From Hygrocybe punicea (lineage: Eukaryota; Basidiomycota; Agaricomycetes; Agaricales; Hygrophoraceae), in assembly GCA_963556145.1 (NCBI GenBank), contig OY744472.1:124001-188000 (forward strand): a stretch of DNA of 64,000 nucleotides, written 5' to 3'. The notes beneath the pieces were generated by a model. The model ran no database searches and was not told where the DNA came from. It worked only from the letters and a program-made list of their open reading frames with translations. This document shows, piece by piece, positions 11,840 to 22,339 of this stretch (positions are counted from its first letter, which is position 1; every line of letters starts with the position of its first letter). A program made the translations under genes and the position numbers.

Positions 11840-13637
11840 TCAAGTTGACACCAACTCTCGACATAAATCAAACCCAATTTGCCAAATAACACGCCGGATA
11901 GTCATGCTTCGCGATGTTACATCGATGACTGCGTTGAGTCTCTGGGACAGTGTTTCCAGTTGCTGCGGGGAGAGTGGCGACTCAGGCGAATCGAAAGCCA
12001 CACCTGATAACTGATCAGGGGTGGTTACAGGTGCGAAGGCCCCCCCCATTGTCTCCTGTGGGTTGTTAGCATAAAAGTGACCCATCAAAACGGGATCATC
12101 CTGCCCTTCCCAATCAACACCATATTGGGCTAGATCCACATCGTCTAGGTCAGTGTCGTCTCCCTGCATCAGATTGGCAATGCCGCGAGGCCCATCCTCG
12201 ACCATACCAAACAAGAACATATCCAAAGGACACCGGTTTCTTTCCCCCCGAAGCTGAATCTTGTGCGCATTCCAAGTCCTAGCCCAGTCGGCCACATCCT
12301 CATTGATGGGTGCCAGAAACAGATACTGGAGAAGCCAGATATGTGCAGGATTGTCGGGATCCAGCCCATGATGGGATTCCAACTCAATGAAGAAATCCTT
12401 CCATTTCCCACCGACACCTTGGGTAAAATCAAACCATAGCCGCTCAATCCGCGTATTGTGAACACTTCTAGAAGCAAGGTGAGCCCCAAGGGTTACAGCA
12501 ACAAGATATAGAGTGCCTAACACACCGCCCCCACAAATAGGATCCCCGTCCTGGACCTTTCTCCTCCTCCATACATTCTGCAACCCTCAAATTCTCTACA
12601 CCATGGTCACCTCTCAAACGACTTGGCCACCCATAAACGGTGACAGCATCCTCAAAAACCCCGAGAACCGTGAGAGCCCGATTGTTGTTGCTGACCTTGA
12701 TACCTGTGATCAAACGTGACTTGCCATCGATGAAGGCATGGGTGACCAATTTCCACCGGATTAATCCTGTAATGGCTTGAGGTAAGAATCTCCCAGAACT
12801 ATGCATACCCACATACCATGTTGGCCATCGTGATGCCAGAGAGAGTTTGGGCCCGGAACCCAATACACCCTCCGTTGTATTTGTCTGGGGCCGAAGACTG
12901 CCGGCGTTCCGTGGACTCGGAGGTATGACTGAGTGATTCTTGTAACTGGAATCCGCAAACCTTTGGCACGCAGGTAACCAGCTATCATTGTGCGTCCAAA
13001 CATCGGGAGAATCTCCAAGACATTGGCTATTTCGAGATCGAGTTCGTTGTCAGATATTACTGAGACTGGTGAGGTGGTGGAAGTCCAGGTGCGAGTGGTC
13101 GATCCATCATCAGCAGTCACATCATTGTAAACTGGTTCGCCAGGGGTGACCAGACCCAACTCGAGTGCACGCCGGCGAATGGTGCGAGGATGGCAATCTA
13201 TAACCGTGCTCAAGCGAGAGGGTCCTCTCAGCTCCATGGCGAATGAGAGGAATGTGGGATCAATGTGTATTCTTGGTCGACCAACCCTGCCTTCAGACCT
13301 TTGATGAGTGATGGACAGTCCGGTCTCGGGAGGGTCAGCAGACCGGTCAGATGCCTCATCAAGAGCAGTCACCATGTCGGCAATACTGTGACGCAGGGTT
13401 GAGTATTCATCAGGAGGGATAGCATCACAAATCTGTAAGTAAAAAGAAAAATATAAGTTTGCCAGCTATCGTGTCAATGGCAAGGCATACCCGTTCTGCA
13501 GAAGATAGAAGTAACAAAGCTTGATCCCTGGGCTGTCGCAGTCTCTCCACATCTCCAACCTGTGTTCTCAAGGCCACCCTCACATGATCCTCCAAGACAT
13601 GGTAAGCTGCATGAAGGTTTTTCAGGTGTTCTGGCAT
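11840..13637 (-). CDS. DDE transposase (integrase-core, rve-like)
   Basis: Four exons: start at 13637; introns 13433-13490, 12767-12816 and 12468-12525; stop at 11840. The spliced frame is 1632 nt, 543 aa, without an internal stop. A helix-turn-helix-like N-terminal part (RPRIHIDPTFLSFAMELRG ... HPRTIRRRALELG) precedes the catalytic core. Presumed DDE residues: HHDGQHG, then LRGDHGVEN after the IDGKSRLITGIKVSNNNRA strand region, then TRIERLWFDF. The first catalytic Asp lies just before an intron. The family is an integrase-core type widespread in Agaricomycetes and also known from animals. It should catalyse excision and insertion with the short TIRs of this element; the measured 6-bp duplication records its staggered cut. 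An acidic C-terminal tail (DDTDLDDVDLAQYG) follows the core. Confidence 0.9.
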
Positions 13638-13748
13638 TTTGGTGTTATGGTTTTTTTTAGAGAGACGCCAACACCTGAATCAGGTGCAGTGGCGTAACAA
13701 AGTTCCTCATAACCAGTAAGTCTGCTTTTTCGCCTCAACGCCTCCTCA

Positions 13749-14556
13749 ATGCTAAACAAATCTATTGCCATGATACCACCACAGCCCAACCTTATGTCTC
13801 TGCCTCATTCACCTGATCCTCCCGATGATCCTCTTGATTCGATCTTATTCTCAGCATGCTCTCCGTCATTAGACTTGTTTACCGACGTCAAAGATCCATT
13901 TCTAGCTACAATGGCAGCAGCAGAGACTCTTCACCATGAAGACATGCAAACATCCCAGGGTAGATCATCCAAAAGTGCAGCATATACCGTTTACAATGGA
14001 CGCACAACTGGCGTCTTTCTTTCCTGGTGAGTTCTTGATGCCACTGGCCACGTCCCACTACCTACAGCTATCCCAGGGCTGCCTGCAGTAAACAAACAGA
14101 CCGATTCCCATCCAGTCGCTACCAAGGCTTTCGCACAGTTGCAGCGGCCCATGAGGCGTATGCTGCTGCATTAGCCTCCGGTGATGTTGGGCCCTTTCAA
14201 CTCACTGTCCCATCTGTCCCATCAACCTATATGGCTCCCAATTCAACTTTGCAAAACCCTCCTATGTCACCATTGCAACTCCTGCCAGTGCCGTCGTCTG
14301 CTGTGAACATATGGGTGGTTCTATGGGGTCTTAGGCCAGGTGTATATCATGGAAGGTCGGGTTTCATTTCTATGTAGCGTGGCCCGGATTCTGACATTGC
14401 CTGGCTAGACTCGAGGCTGAGCGTGCACTCGGCAATGACAAAGGGCGAGTCGTCTGGCGTGCTTACAGTGTCATGGAGGGCAATGCTCACTTCGTCCGGG
14501 AATACATGGCTGGCAATGTATCATACAGCAAACCCACACATGACCCTGTAGTCTAA
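13749..14556 (+). CDS. Two-domain viroplasmin/RNase-H1-HBD-like protein of the transposon
   Basis: Three exons: ATG 13749, introns 14027-14076 and 14356-14408, TAA 14554-14556; 705 nt, 234 aa, no internal stop. It contains two copies of the fold known from the N-terminus of eukaryotic RNase H1 (hybrid-binding domain, Pfam family named after caulimovirus viroplasmin). Copy 1: AAYTVYNGRTTGVFLSW, then FPSSRYQGFRTVAAAHEAYA. Copy 2: IWVVLWGLRPGVYHGR, then VVWRAYSVMEGNAHFVREYM. In RNase H1 this fold binds RNA/DNA hybrids or duplexes; there is no RNase H catalytic domain here. Its position between the divergently read transposase and the unknown 498-aa gene suggests a nucleic-acid-binding helper of transposition; that role is inference. 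Confidence 0.8.
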
Positions 14557-14782
14557 CAATCATACATGCAGTAGTTTTGGGCTACTATTAGGCAATGAGC
14601 AAGATGAGAGCACCATGCTGTCACCGGCTTAAGAGACTGGACCACCTTATTTTTGAAGATGCAAACATAGTTTCAATTTGCGCGATGACTGGATAACAGA
14701 GCACGACATAAAAATTGACACAGCATATGCTACAAGGAATTTTGCAGGTCACGGAAATGGGAGTATGGTAGTGATAAAGTGT
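14557..14782. other. Short convergent spacer inside transposon
   Basis: Separates the 3' ends of the viroplasmin-like gene (+) and the 498-aa gene (-). Nothing else recognised. Confidence 0.4.
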
Positions 14783-16390
14783 CTAGTCACCGCCGAATTT
14801 ATCGAGTATCCGTTTGACCAGTCTGTCCAAACCATCAGCCGTCATCCTTATTGCATCCCATTCACCGTCCGCCATGTTAAAAGTTTGACTCAAATCAGGA
14901 TAATCCACCTGCTCTCCGGACAATAAGACTGCCAAGACACCGACAGCAGACGCATCTCTTTGGTCCAACGAAAGGGCACTTTGTCGGCGCAATCGCTCTT
15001 GTGCGACCCTTGCCTTTGCGACACTGGCTCGAATGTTCTTGAATGAGCCCGGGTTGATCCCAGCCCAGCGCGCAAGGTCATCAAGTTTGATAACCAAACC
15101 AGTATCATGGAATACCTTCGGTTTGGCGGTTCCTTTCATGGGCCATATTACCCCAACAAGATCGGCAACATTTCGAAGGGTGCACTCGGAAAGACAGTGC
15201 TTGTATGCCATGCCATACCTTTGATACACCAAGCTATTCAAACTTTCTTTCTGTTCAGGGAAGTGCTCATCTAAGTATGAGTCAATTGACGATGGACGGG
15301 AGACACTGGCAAGGGGAGCAAGCGTTGCGGCAGGAGGGTCACAAATGGCACGATCAATGCCCTGTTCGGCAATGTTCTGTCAATTCCGTCAGTTAAATAC
15401 CGTTCTTGAAGTAATTGCCGGTACTTACCTCTTCCAAAATGTAAAGTACATAGATTTGTTCCGATTTGTTGAGTCTGTGCATCTCCACCAACTGTGTGCG
15501 GCACTCCGTGTCTGCAGCAGGATCAATGACTCTGTAGAGAGCGGCTCTGCCTACATGTTGCATATCGAGTAGTTCATGGAGATGACCAATCTCCTGGAAG
15601 CAGGTCGAGTGATGCTGATACTCATTAGATTCTATATCCACAGGTTGTTGCGATGTTCCGACAAAGATCTCGCCCTGAGGCCACTTGGAGATGGTGCGAC
15701 CAGGAATACAGTCACATTCAAAAATGGCTTCTATGATATCAGAAGCACAAGGGTCTCTCTGAAGGACCAAGCCGCTCTGTATGTAGCTGCATCGGAGATT
15801 GCCTCGGCGCAAGCCAATGAAAACCGTGGCAGACGTGGGGGATGAACTGGGGTTCACTTGGATAGTGGTGGTTGTATTGGGTGTAAACGGTGGCCGGTGC
15901 TCCTCCGAGTCCTCAGATTCAAGTGGTTTGGGTGTTAAGGATCTGCTGGGGCTGTGGTAGCCAGCTGGCGGTAAGAACGTTCCTTCTGACTGCGTAAGAG
16001 TGGTGAGAAAAGATTGAAACAATTCCTCGCTCTTGGGGAGGTTATCCAACTGGCGTCTGTGTCTGGGTGGCGGCATGTTGTCAATCGGCATTGTCATGGT
16101 ATTGATATCGATCTCTACAGCTGCCTCAGCAGCAGTGAGTCTCTTTGGACAAGCAGAAGTGATGCGGGTTACTGTGTACCTGCGAGTGGACCGTGACCTT
16201 CTGACTCAGTATCACTAACGACAAAAATTGGAGGTGTGGTGATGGCTGTTTCAACCGCCATTTCTTGCCTGTCGGGTTCTATTGCACGCCTCCGTTCAGT
16301 TAAAGGTTGTACTGATAGTTCATCATCTCTGGCTTGGGTGTGGGCTAAGTGCTGTCGCCCAGAGCGCCGCAAGGTGGTTTCCACTGGCAT
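14783..16390 (-). CDS. Unknown 498-aa transposon cargo protein
   Basis: Start at 16390, introns 16121-16179 and 15377-15428, stop at 14783; the spliced 1497 nt reads through as 498 aa. Not recognised as a known family. The N-terminal third is basic/disordered (MPVETTLRRSGRQHLA; PPPRHRRQLDN). A central region has the Cys-containing segment LRRGNLRCSYIQSG and CSYIQ...CDCIPGRTISKWPQGE, which includes a GRTISKWPQGEIFVG stretch. The C-terminal half is helical (RYGMAYKHCLSECTLRNVAD; LDDLARWAGINPGSFKNIR; DGLDRLVKRILDKFGGD), which could be a DNA-binding or oligomerisation domain. It ends 0.4 kb inside the right TIR, is read toward the transposase, and appears intact, so it is probably selected with the element. 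Confidence 0.72.
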
Positions 16391-16780
16391 CTGGTACGGT
16401 TCCTAAGTTCGTTGTACAAAATTTTTGTTACTCTACTACTTTGGTGCTCAAATCATGGCATCACAAATTTAGACCCAGGCGCACCACTGCACATGGGTGC
16501 GCATGGTTACAACAATGGATGCCCTGCACAGTATTGCACAGTCTATCACGAAACAGTTGTATTTCACTGAGAAGATGTGGCATTGCGCTGACCTGTGCTT
16601 CACATATCTTTTCGGTTCTTTTCTATGCAAGACTTCATAAGACTGCCCATGTGATTACGAGCGCTCGAAGATTATAATCTATGATAATCACTACGTTTGT
16701 GTGCTTACCTCTGCTCACAGGTGCAAATGGATTATTTTGGGTGCATAGGGGTTAGCACCAGTGGGCATCCTGTTGCATGG
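16391..16780. other. Non-coding right end of the transposon
   Basis: About 390 bp between the 498-aa gene start and the right TIR, presumably its promoter plus subterminal transposase-binding sequence. No ordered repeat was resolved. Confidence 0.45.
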
Positions 16781-16807
16781 TAATTTTGTCCAATAAAAAC
16801 ACTCATA
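16781..16807 (-). repeat. Right TIR of the 9.48-kb transposon
   Basis: Inverted copy of 7325-7351, ending ...CTCATA and followed by the CATACA duplication at 16808-16813. Confidence 0.92.
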
Positions 16808-16989
16808 CATACAATTCTCTATTTTAGTAGTAGTTGATAGTAAAAACCCAAGTGGACCACGCAATAAACGGTGCGGTCATCTTCAGTACAAAGCTCTCGG
16901 AAGTCGTTGAAATATGGGCGGAGTCGATCCGGTAGTATGAGAATGTTCCTGTGACTTGGACTCTGCGGTGAATGGGACAAACTGCACAC

Positions 16990-18231
16990 AAAGCTTCACA
17001 TACCCAGAAAACATGAATGTCACCTGTGGTTTGCTACCGGTCGGAGATCTGTTTGGTTGATCGTCATCACGTGTGTACTCTCGATCTTCTCCACTTGCAG
17101 CGATTCACTCAGTATGGCTGGCGAGAACTTGTAAATTATTTCAAGATCCTGCGTTGGACCTGCTATGGTTATCCTCCTTTCCCACACTTCTCAGCACAAC
17201 GCTGAGCGCTGAGCGCTGATATCTGACGTCAAGGGACCATGAAAGCCCTGGTATGTGGCACCGTGACAATGTTCGACTACTATACTATACTTCCTCTGCA
17301 CAACTGATTCCCAGCGTAGCAAGTTCAAAAGCCTCTTGTGTCCATCGACCTTGATTTTTCAACAAATATGCTCGGCGGGTGATTGTGTATCATATTGTGA
17401 AGTATGGAGTGAGCATGGAGGTGGTGAGTTTTCTTCGGACTCCATCTGGCGATGCTTGACAGTTCCTGCTGCTCTGATCCTGATCTTGGAACTAAAATCG
17501 AATACCCTGCCTACCGGACTCGGAGCTTTCAACATCCTATATCCACTCCATAAACTCGTAAGTCCATCCCTTAAGACCTTGGGCTTGGGCTATCAGCGTG
17601 CACGGGAAACCGTGGGGGTGGCTGCATCAGACTTCATAAAGTTGGTTCCTTCACCATCCGTCACGTAACTAAATTTTCGACACTGCGATATCTCCGACTT
17701 CGCAGACTAACTGTGGAACCCTTTGGCCCAACGAAATCGGGACCTGGGCTCGCGCAACTCTCCGTATTGGTCCTCTCCGCCAAGACAGATGTCACAACCT
17801 CATTCATCTGCCCATATCAGCTGTGAAGCGTGGCCCACGTAAATTTCGGGTCTCAATCAGCTTCAGTACTTTCAGACATTGTCGCGCCATTGTTCAGCCT
17901 TCATTGGAAACCTTGGACGTTGCACACATTGACGACAAGTTCTATGGCTGTATCATAGGACATGCAGCACCTGATCCTGTTTGCGACACTTGAAAGTCCT
18001 TGACATGATGTTCAGTGGTTGCGATCTAGGAGATGACGAGCTGGAGCGGATGGCTCTGGCGTGGCCTTGTCTCTTCAAACACTCAAGTTGATGGCGCACA
18101 ACGAAGAAGCAGGGCCATCACGAATAACTCGGATGGTACTTGTTCCCTTGTTAAAACACGGTCTGTCGTTGATTTCCCAGGGAAGGCATTGTTTCGAATC
18201 ACAATATTAACGTCCTAGATTTGGGATATGC
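16990..18231 (+). pseudogene. F-box/LRR gene, 5' part, split by copia
   Basis: The 5' portion of a basidiomycete F-box-like protein, normally a substrate receptor of SCF ubiquitin ligases. The segment at ~17110-17200 reads ARTCKLFQDPALDLLW, a typical F-box helix of Agaricomycetes. LRR-like segments follow in shifting frames (DFIKLVPSPSVT near 17620; LRHLKVLDMMFSGCDLGDDE near 17985-18045; MALAWPCL). Several stops and frame changes lie between. The frame ...VLDLGYA at 18211-18231 continues across the copia insertion at 30183, and removing the element rejoins the codon GC|C. The gene was therefore a copy of this family before the insertion and may already have been decaying. Confidence 0.7.
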
Positions 18232-18517
18232 TGTAGAACAGAAGCGGAGTCTCAGTCATAGAACGGAGAAGACTAACTGTATTCTCAGTACCTGTAGAAC
18301 AGAAGCCGTGTCTACACTATATGAGTCTATGTACTGGAGAGAAATAAAGGAAACTGTCTCACCTCAGTCATAGAATGGAGAAGACTGAGGTGTAAAGAAT
18401 GAATGGACGGAAGTATATGTACTGATAAGATAAGCATGTGAAAACGGAAGTAAAACTATGCACGAATGGGGATGACGATGAATGACGTGGTGACAGGTGA
18501 CTCGGAGATCTACAACA
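18232..18517 (-). repeat. Copia 3' LTR
   Basis: 286 bp, TG...CA ends on the minus strand. It contains an internal duplication of a segment starting TGTAGAACAGAAGC (plus strand) about 60 bp apart. Roughly 5% divergent by eye from the interrupted 5' LTR. Confidence 0.9.
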
Positions 18518-19144
18518 CACCCCCTCGACGAGATACCAGCCACAAGCCTGCAATGAGGAAGTTGTGAAGTTCGCAGTGTAAGGGCTTCGTGAGAATGTCT
18601 GCGACATTTTTGGCAGTGGGGATCCAGGAGATGAGAAAGGAGCCGGAGTCGACATGTTCACGAATAAAATGATACTTGATGTCTATGTGTTTCGAGCGTG
18701 AATGATGAGAAGAGTTCGAAGTGAGTTAGATAGTGCCTTCATTGTCACCAAGAATGTCAATGGGAAGAGAGAAGGGAAGTAAAGTTGAGTAAGAGAAGAA
18801 TGAAGCCAAAGACCGGTCTGCAGGCAGGACGTGAGCGCCATGTATTCAGCTTCGGTCAATGAAAGAGCTACCGTGCGCTGTCGTTTAGAGGCCCAGTCGA
18901 TTAGACAGTCGCTATAGAACTAGCAGTTGCCAGAGACCAAGACACGATCTTGAAGGCCCACCCAATCGGAGTCCGAGTAGCTGAGAAGAGACATAGGTGA
19001 CGAGGTGGACTTGAAGTGAATAGCGAGATCCTGAGAGCCTTTGAGATAACGAAGAATGCGTTTGGCAGCAGTCAGGTGGTTCGGACGTGGATCTGAGTTA
19101 TTCTGAGTGAGACGGTTGATGGCATAAGAGATGTCTGGACGCGT
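18518..19144 (-). pseudogene. Copia RNase H / pol C-terminus
   Basis: Minus-strand fragments give TRPDISYAINRLTQNNSDPR, the RT-RNase H connection, then LLSYSDSDWVG, DWASKRQRTVALSLTEAEYM (RNase H active-site region) and, in another frame, KHIDIKYHFIREHVDSGSF. The frame changes several times, so this part is inactive. A purine run next to the 3' LTR (GAGGGGGTG) is the probable polypurine tract. Confidence 0.85.
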
Positions 19145-21007
19145 TGGAGAGGTCCTGAGGGACCTCTCGGGGGAACACACAGGACTCGAGGGAAAGGTGG
19201 ACTGGATAGGATGGAAGAACTAACTACTACATCGGGAACTGCTACTGACTAAGGGACTGGTCACGTGATCTGTCAGGCACAACCACTCCAGATGGCCCTC
19301 CTCCTCATGGCGACGCCCTCATCACCATACTGCTACAAAAAAAGAACACAAGACAAACAAAACTGACCAAGAAACTCTAAAGCCACAACTCCCAGTCCCT
19401 CAGAATGCCTCGAGTCAAGGCCAGGGCCTTATATCGTGAAGCGGGAAGTCGTCCTCACACAGGAGGCGGTAGATGACCAGACTCTATAGAACTCCTCTCT
19501 CAAACTCAAACTCTCCGAATGCCTCCCTCGCAAGGGTTAGGGCTCACAACGCAAGATCCAAAAACGCGAATTGTGCAGCAAGTGCTTGGTGTAGTGCAAA
19601 AGTTGGTGGTCAAAAACATAGCGGTGTTGGTGGAAACTGGGTGAACAGGTGTGGATGGAGTGTGGTGACAGCTTGTAGGTAGACTGTAGTTGATATCCAG
19701 TAGATGGGGGAACAGGGGAACGAGTCTATAATGAAAGCTATAATAACTGGTGGGGCATAGGATTGTACTTAACAAGGGCATAGTATCTCGACGCGAAGGG
19801 GGTTGGTGTATCACGCGAAGGGATCGCGGTGCTTCGTTGGGTCGGCATGGGGTACATGGTGCCATTGGGTTGTCCAGGGTAGTCACCACAGTCGAGAATG
19901 GGGCCACGGGGAGCTGAACGAGGGCTCGCGGGGCCAGGCATGGTGCAAGAAACCGGTCAGGGGGTGGTGACGTGGTGGAACGCGGTGGGGGCCTGGGGAC
20001 GGTGGGCATGGTCCGTTCGTGGTATTGGAGGCAGGTGGGGTGCTCCAGGATGGTGAATGGGTGGGCCGTGAACTTCGTGAGTCGACCTGGGGCTGGCTAC
20101 ATTGGCAGAACGGGGCCGCAGGATGGTGATGTGGCGCGTGGCCTGGGTGTTTGAAAACGACGGCGGGGGCTCGTTTGGCGCAATTGAGGGGAGCGAGGGG
20201 TCCTGGCCAGCGGAACGAATGTGCGGGGAGTTGAATGTGTCCGTGTAGGGGTGGGGGTGAAGAGAAACGGGGGGTCTAAAAGTGGTGACGTGGCAGATCC
20301 GTGGGGTGACCAAAAGGTGCAGGGCGGTTCATTTGAGATGATGAGGCGTGACGGGGGGTTCTGGCAGATGAGCCGAGGGTGCGGGGAGTCGAATGCATGC
20401 ATTTTAGGTCCGGGTGCATGAAAACAACGGGGTCGCATGGCGGTGATGCGATTTTTGTCGGGCTGTCCAAAACAGGCAATCTGGGATCCTGATGGGGAAT
20501 GTGGGGCTCCAGAACATTGAATGAAGTTGCAGGGGGTCGCCTGGACATGGCTGGGTCTAGGGAAAGTGAAAAATTGGGGGTTTGAAAAACAGTGACGTGG
20601 CCTGCCGCTTGGGTGCTGGGAAGGGTTGCGGGCGTGTTTTTTGGGTCAATGGGGGGCGATGCGGGGCCCTATTGGGTTGAACATGTGCACCGGGGGGTAA
20701 TTTGAGTGTTGTACGGCCGTGAATGGAGACAAAATGTGTGGTTGCGCAGCAGTGGGTGGTGAGGCTGAAAAGAGTCGTCTCGCGAGAAAATTGTCAGGAG
20801 TGGGAACCCGAGAGAAAAAAAGAAAGAGAGGCGTGGGTTGAAAAACACTCTCATCACCACATGGAGAGGTCCCGAGGGACCTCTCGGGGGAACACGCAGG
20901 ACTCGAGGGAAAGGTGGACTGGATAGGATGGAAGAACTAACTACTACATCGGGAACTGCTACTGACTAAGAGACTGGTCACGTGATATGTCAGGCACAAC
21001 CACTCTA
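19145..21007 (-). mobile_element. TRIM-like non-autonomous LTR element
   Basis: Two 146-bp direct repeats (19145-19290, 20862-21007; TGGAGAGGTCC...ACTCYA) flank a 1.57-kb internal region; 4-bp target duplication GCGT (19141-19144, 21008-21011). It splits copia pol exactly between CTGTCCATCTGCACGC and the codon run for RPDISY. A purine-rich stretch (minus strand GAGGAGGAGGGCC) abuts the left repeat and TGGTGATGAGAG follows the right repeat, acceptable as PPT and primer-binding site for a minus-strand element. The internal part has no pol and consists of G-rich, loosely tandem ~160-bp units (for example GTGCGGGGAGTYGAATG at ~20221 and ~20379). Confidence 0.8.
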
Positions 21008-21011
21008 GCGT

Positions 21012-22331
21012 GCAGATGGACAGGAAGAGCAGCTTCCCCATGAGGGTCTGGAATTCTGAACGGATATTGCAGGGTGAGCCGGCGACGGACAGATCGCAGG
21101 TCAGATCCATGGGAGTGGACACAGCATTGCAGTTGAGGAGTTCATAGTCAACGAGAAGAGAACAGATGTAGTCTCGCTGGTGTAACCAAAATTCATGCAT
21201 TGCCAGGTTCCGCTCAAACTGTACTCCGAGGAACTGAGATACATCGCCAAGGTCCTTAAGACCAAACTCGCAGAGGATCTCAGACTTAATCCATTGAAGG
21301 AAAGCCAAAGAACTGGAGCCACCTAAGCCGTCGTCGACATGAATGGCAATGAGGCAACGGATGATCTCACCGCGCCAGGTACCTGAGAAGCTAAAAAAAG
21401 TGTGGTCAACTTCGGAACGCCGAAGGCCAAGCCGCTCAAGGACACCGCGAAGCTTTTTGTACCAGACGTTGGAGGCCTGTTTGAGGCCGTAGATCGACTT
21501 CCACAACCACATGACCAGGCCGGATAAGTTGGACGAGACGGGTGGCAAGGAGGTGCCAGTGGGGAGTCGAAAGCCATCAGGAAGAGACATGTAAAGTTCT
21601 TCTTCAAGGTCGCCCCATAGAAAGGCACATGTAGCATCAAAACACTGGAGTGCCCATCCATGTTGACAAGCCAATGTGGCGACAAGACGAATGGAGGCAG
21701 TTTTTGCGACTGGAGCCAAAGTCATGCCGAAATCGACATCGGGGATTTGGTGGAAACCCTTAGCAACGAGCCGCCCCTTCGCAATGGGCTCGGGGCCATC
21801 AACTTTGTACTCAAAAACCCATCGGTTGCCGATGGCCTTGCGACCTGGGGGTAGATGAGTCAGAGTGTAAACACCCATGGAGTGAAGAGTTGAGAGTTCT
21901 TTCACTACGGTTGACTCCCAAACTGCCGAGTCAGGTCGATGAGAGGCCTCAGAATAATTGGCGGGAGGAATCTTGAGATCGTAGGAGGGGCTTGAGGGGT
22001 TGCAAGGGCAATCACTGCGAATGGAAAGGAAGGACGATTCCGCGCAGACTAGGTTTGCATGATCATCATCGTAAACATGAGATGAGGTTGGAGGAACCAC
22101 AGTGGCCAGTGCACAATCAGCGCGGGCAACAGCAAGCCTCTCTCTCCTGGATTTGGCACTAGCAACCTCGGATGCATGTAGCTTGCTGAGGGAAATGGGA
22201 ATGTGAAGCCGGGATGAGAGAGGGCGAAGAGGAATCTGGGAAGGGCAGGTAGTGGGGCAAATAACGGTGGGCGCGGCATTGGAATGTACAATGGAAGAAT
22301 CGGAAGAAATAACAGAGGAACTGGAAGGAAC
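21012..22331 (-). pseudogene. Copia reverse transcriptase
   Basis: One long minus-strand frame (stop-free over ~440 codons) reads through the copia RT: AIGNRWVFEYKVDG, GRLVAKGFHQIPDVDF, LQCFDATCAFLWGDLEEELY, WLWKSIYGLKQASNVW and IAIHVDDGLG, the catalytic box in the place of the usual YVDD. It ends LMGKLLFLSIC at the TRIM insertion. Substitutions such as FDATCAFLWGD for FDVTGAFLNGD suggest decay, though the frame remains open. Confidence 0.9.
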
Positions 22332-22339
22332 CAAAGGGG

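Larger units (their letters stand above)
7325..16807. mobile_element. Complete 9.48-kb rve-type DNA transposon (IS3EU-like?) with cargo
   Basis: Bounded by matching inverted termini TATGAGKGTTTTTATTGG... (7325-7351 and 16781-16807, one mismatch in 27) and by a 6-bp target duplication CATACA (7319-7324 and 16808-16813). Four genes lie inside: a plus-strand Cys/His-rich HECT-like gene, the minus-strand DDE transposase, a plus-strand two-domain viroplasmin-like gene, and a minus-strand unknown gene. Three of the four give uninterrupted spliced frames, so the copy looks young and possibly mobile. The 6-bp TSD and 5'-TAT ends agree with what I recall of the eukaryotic IS3EU superfamily, but I could not test this. 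Confidence 0.88.
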
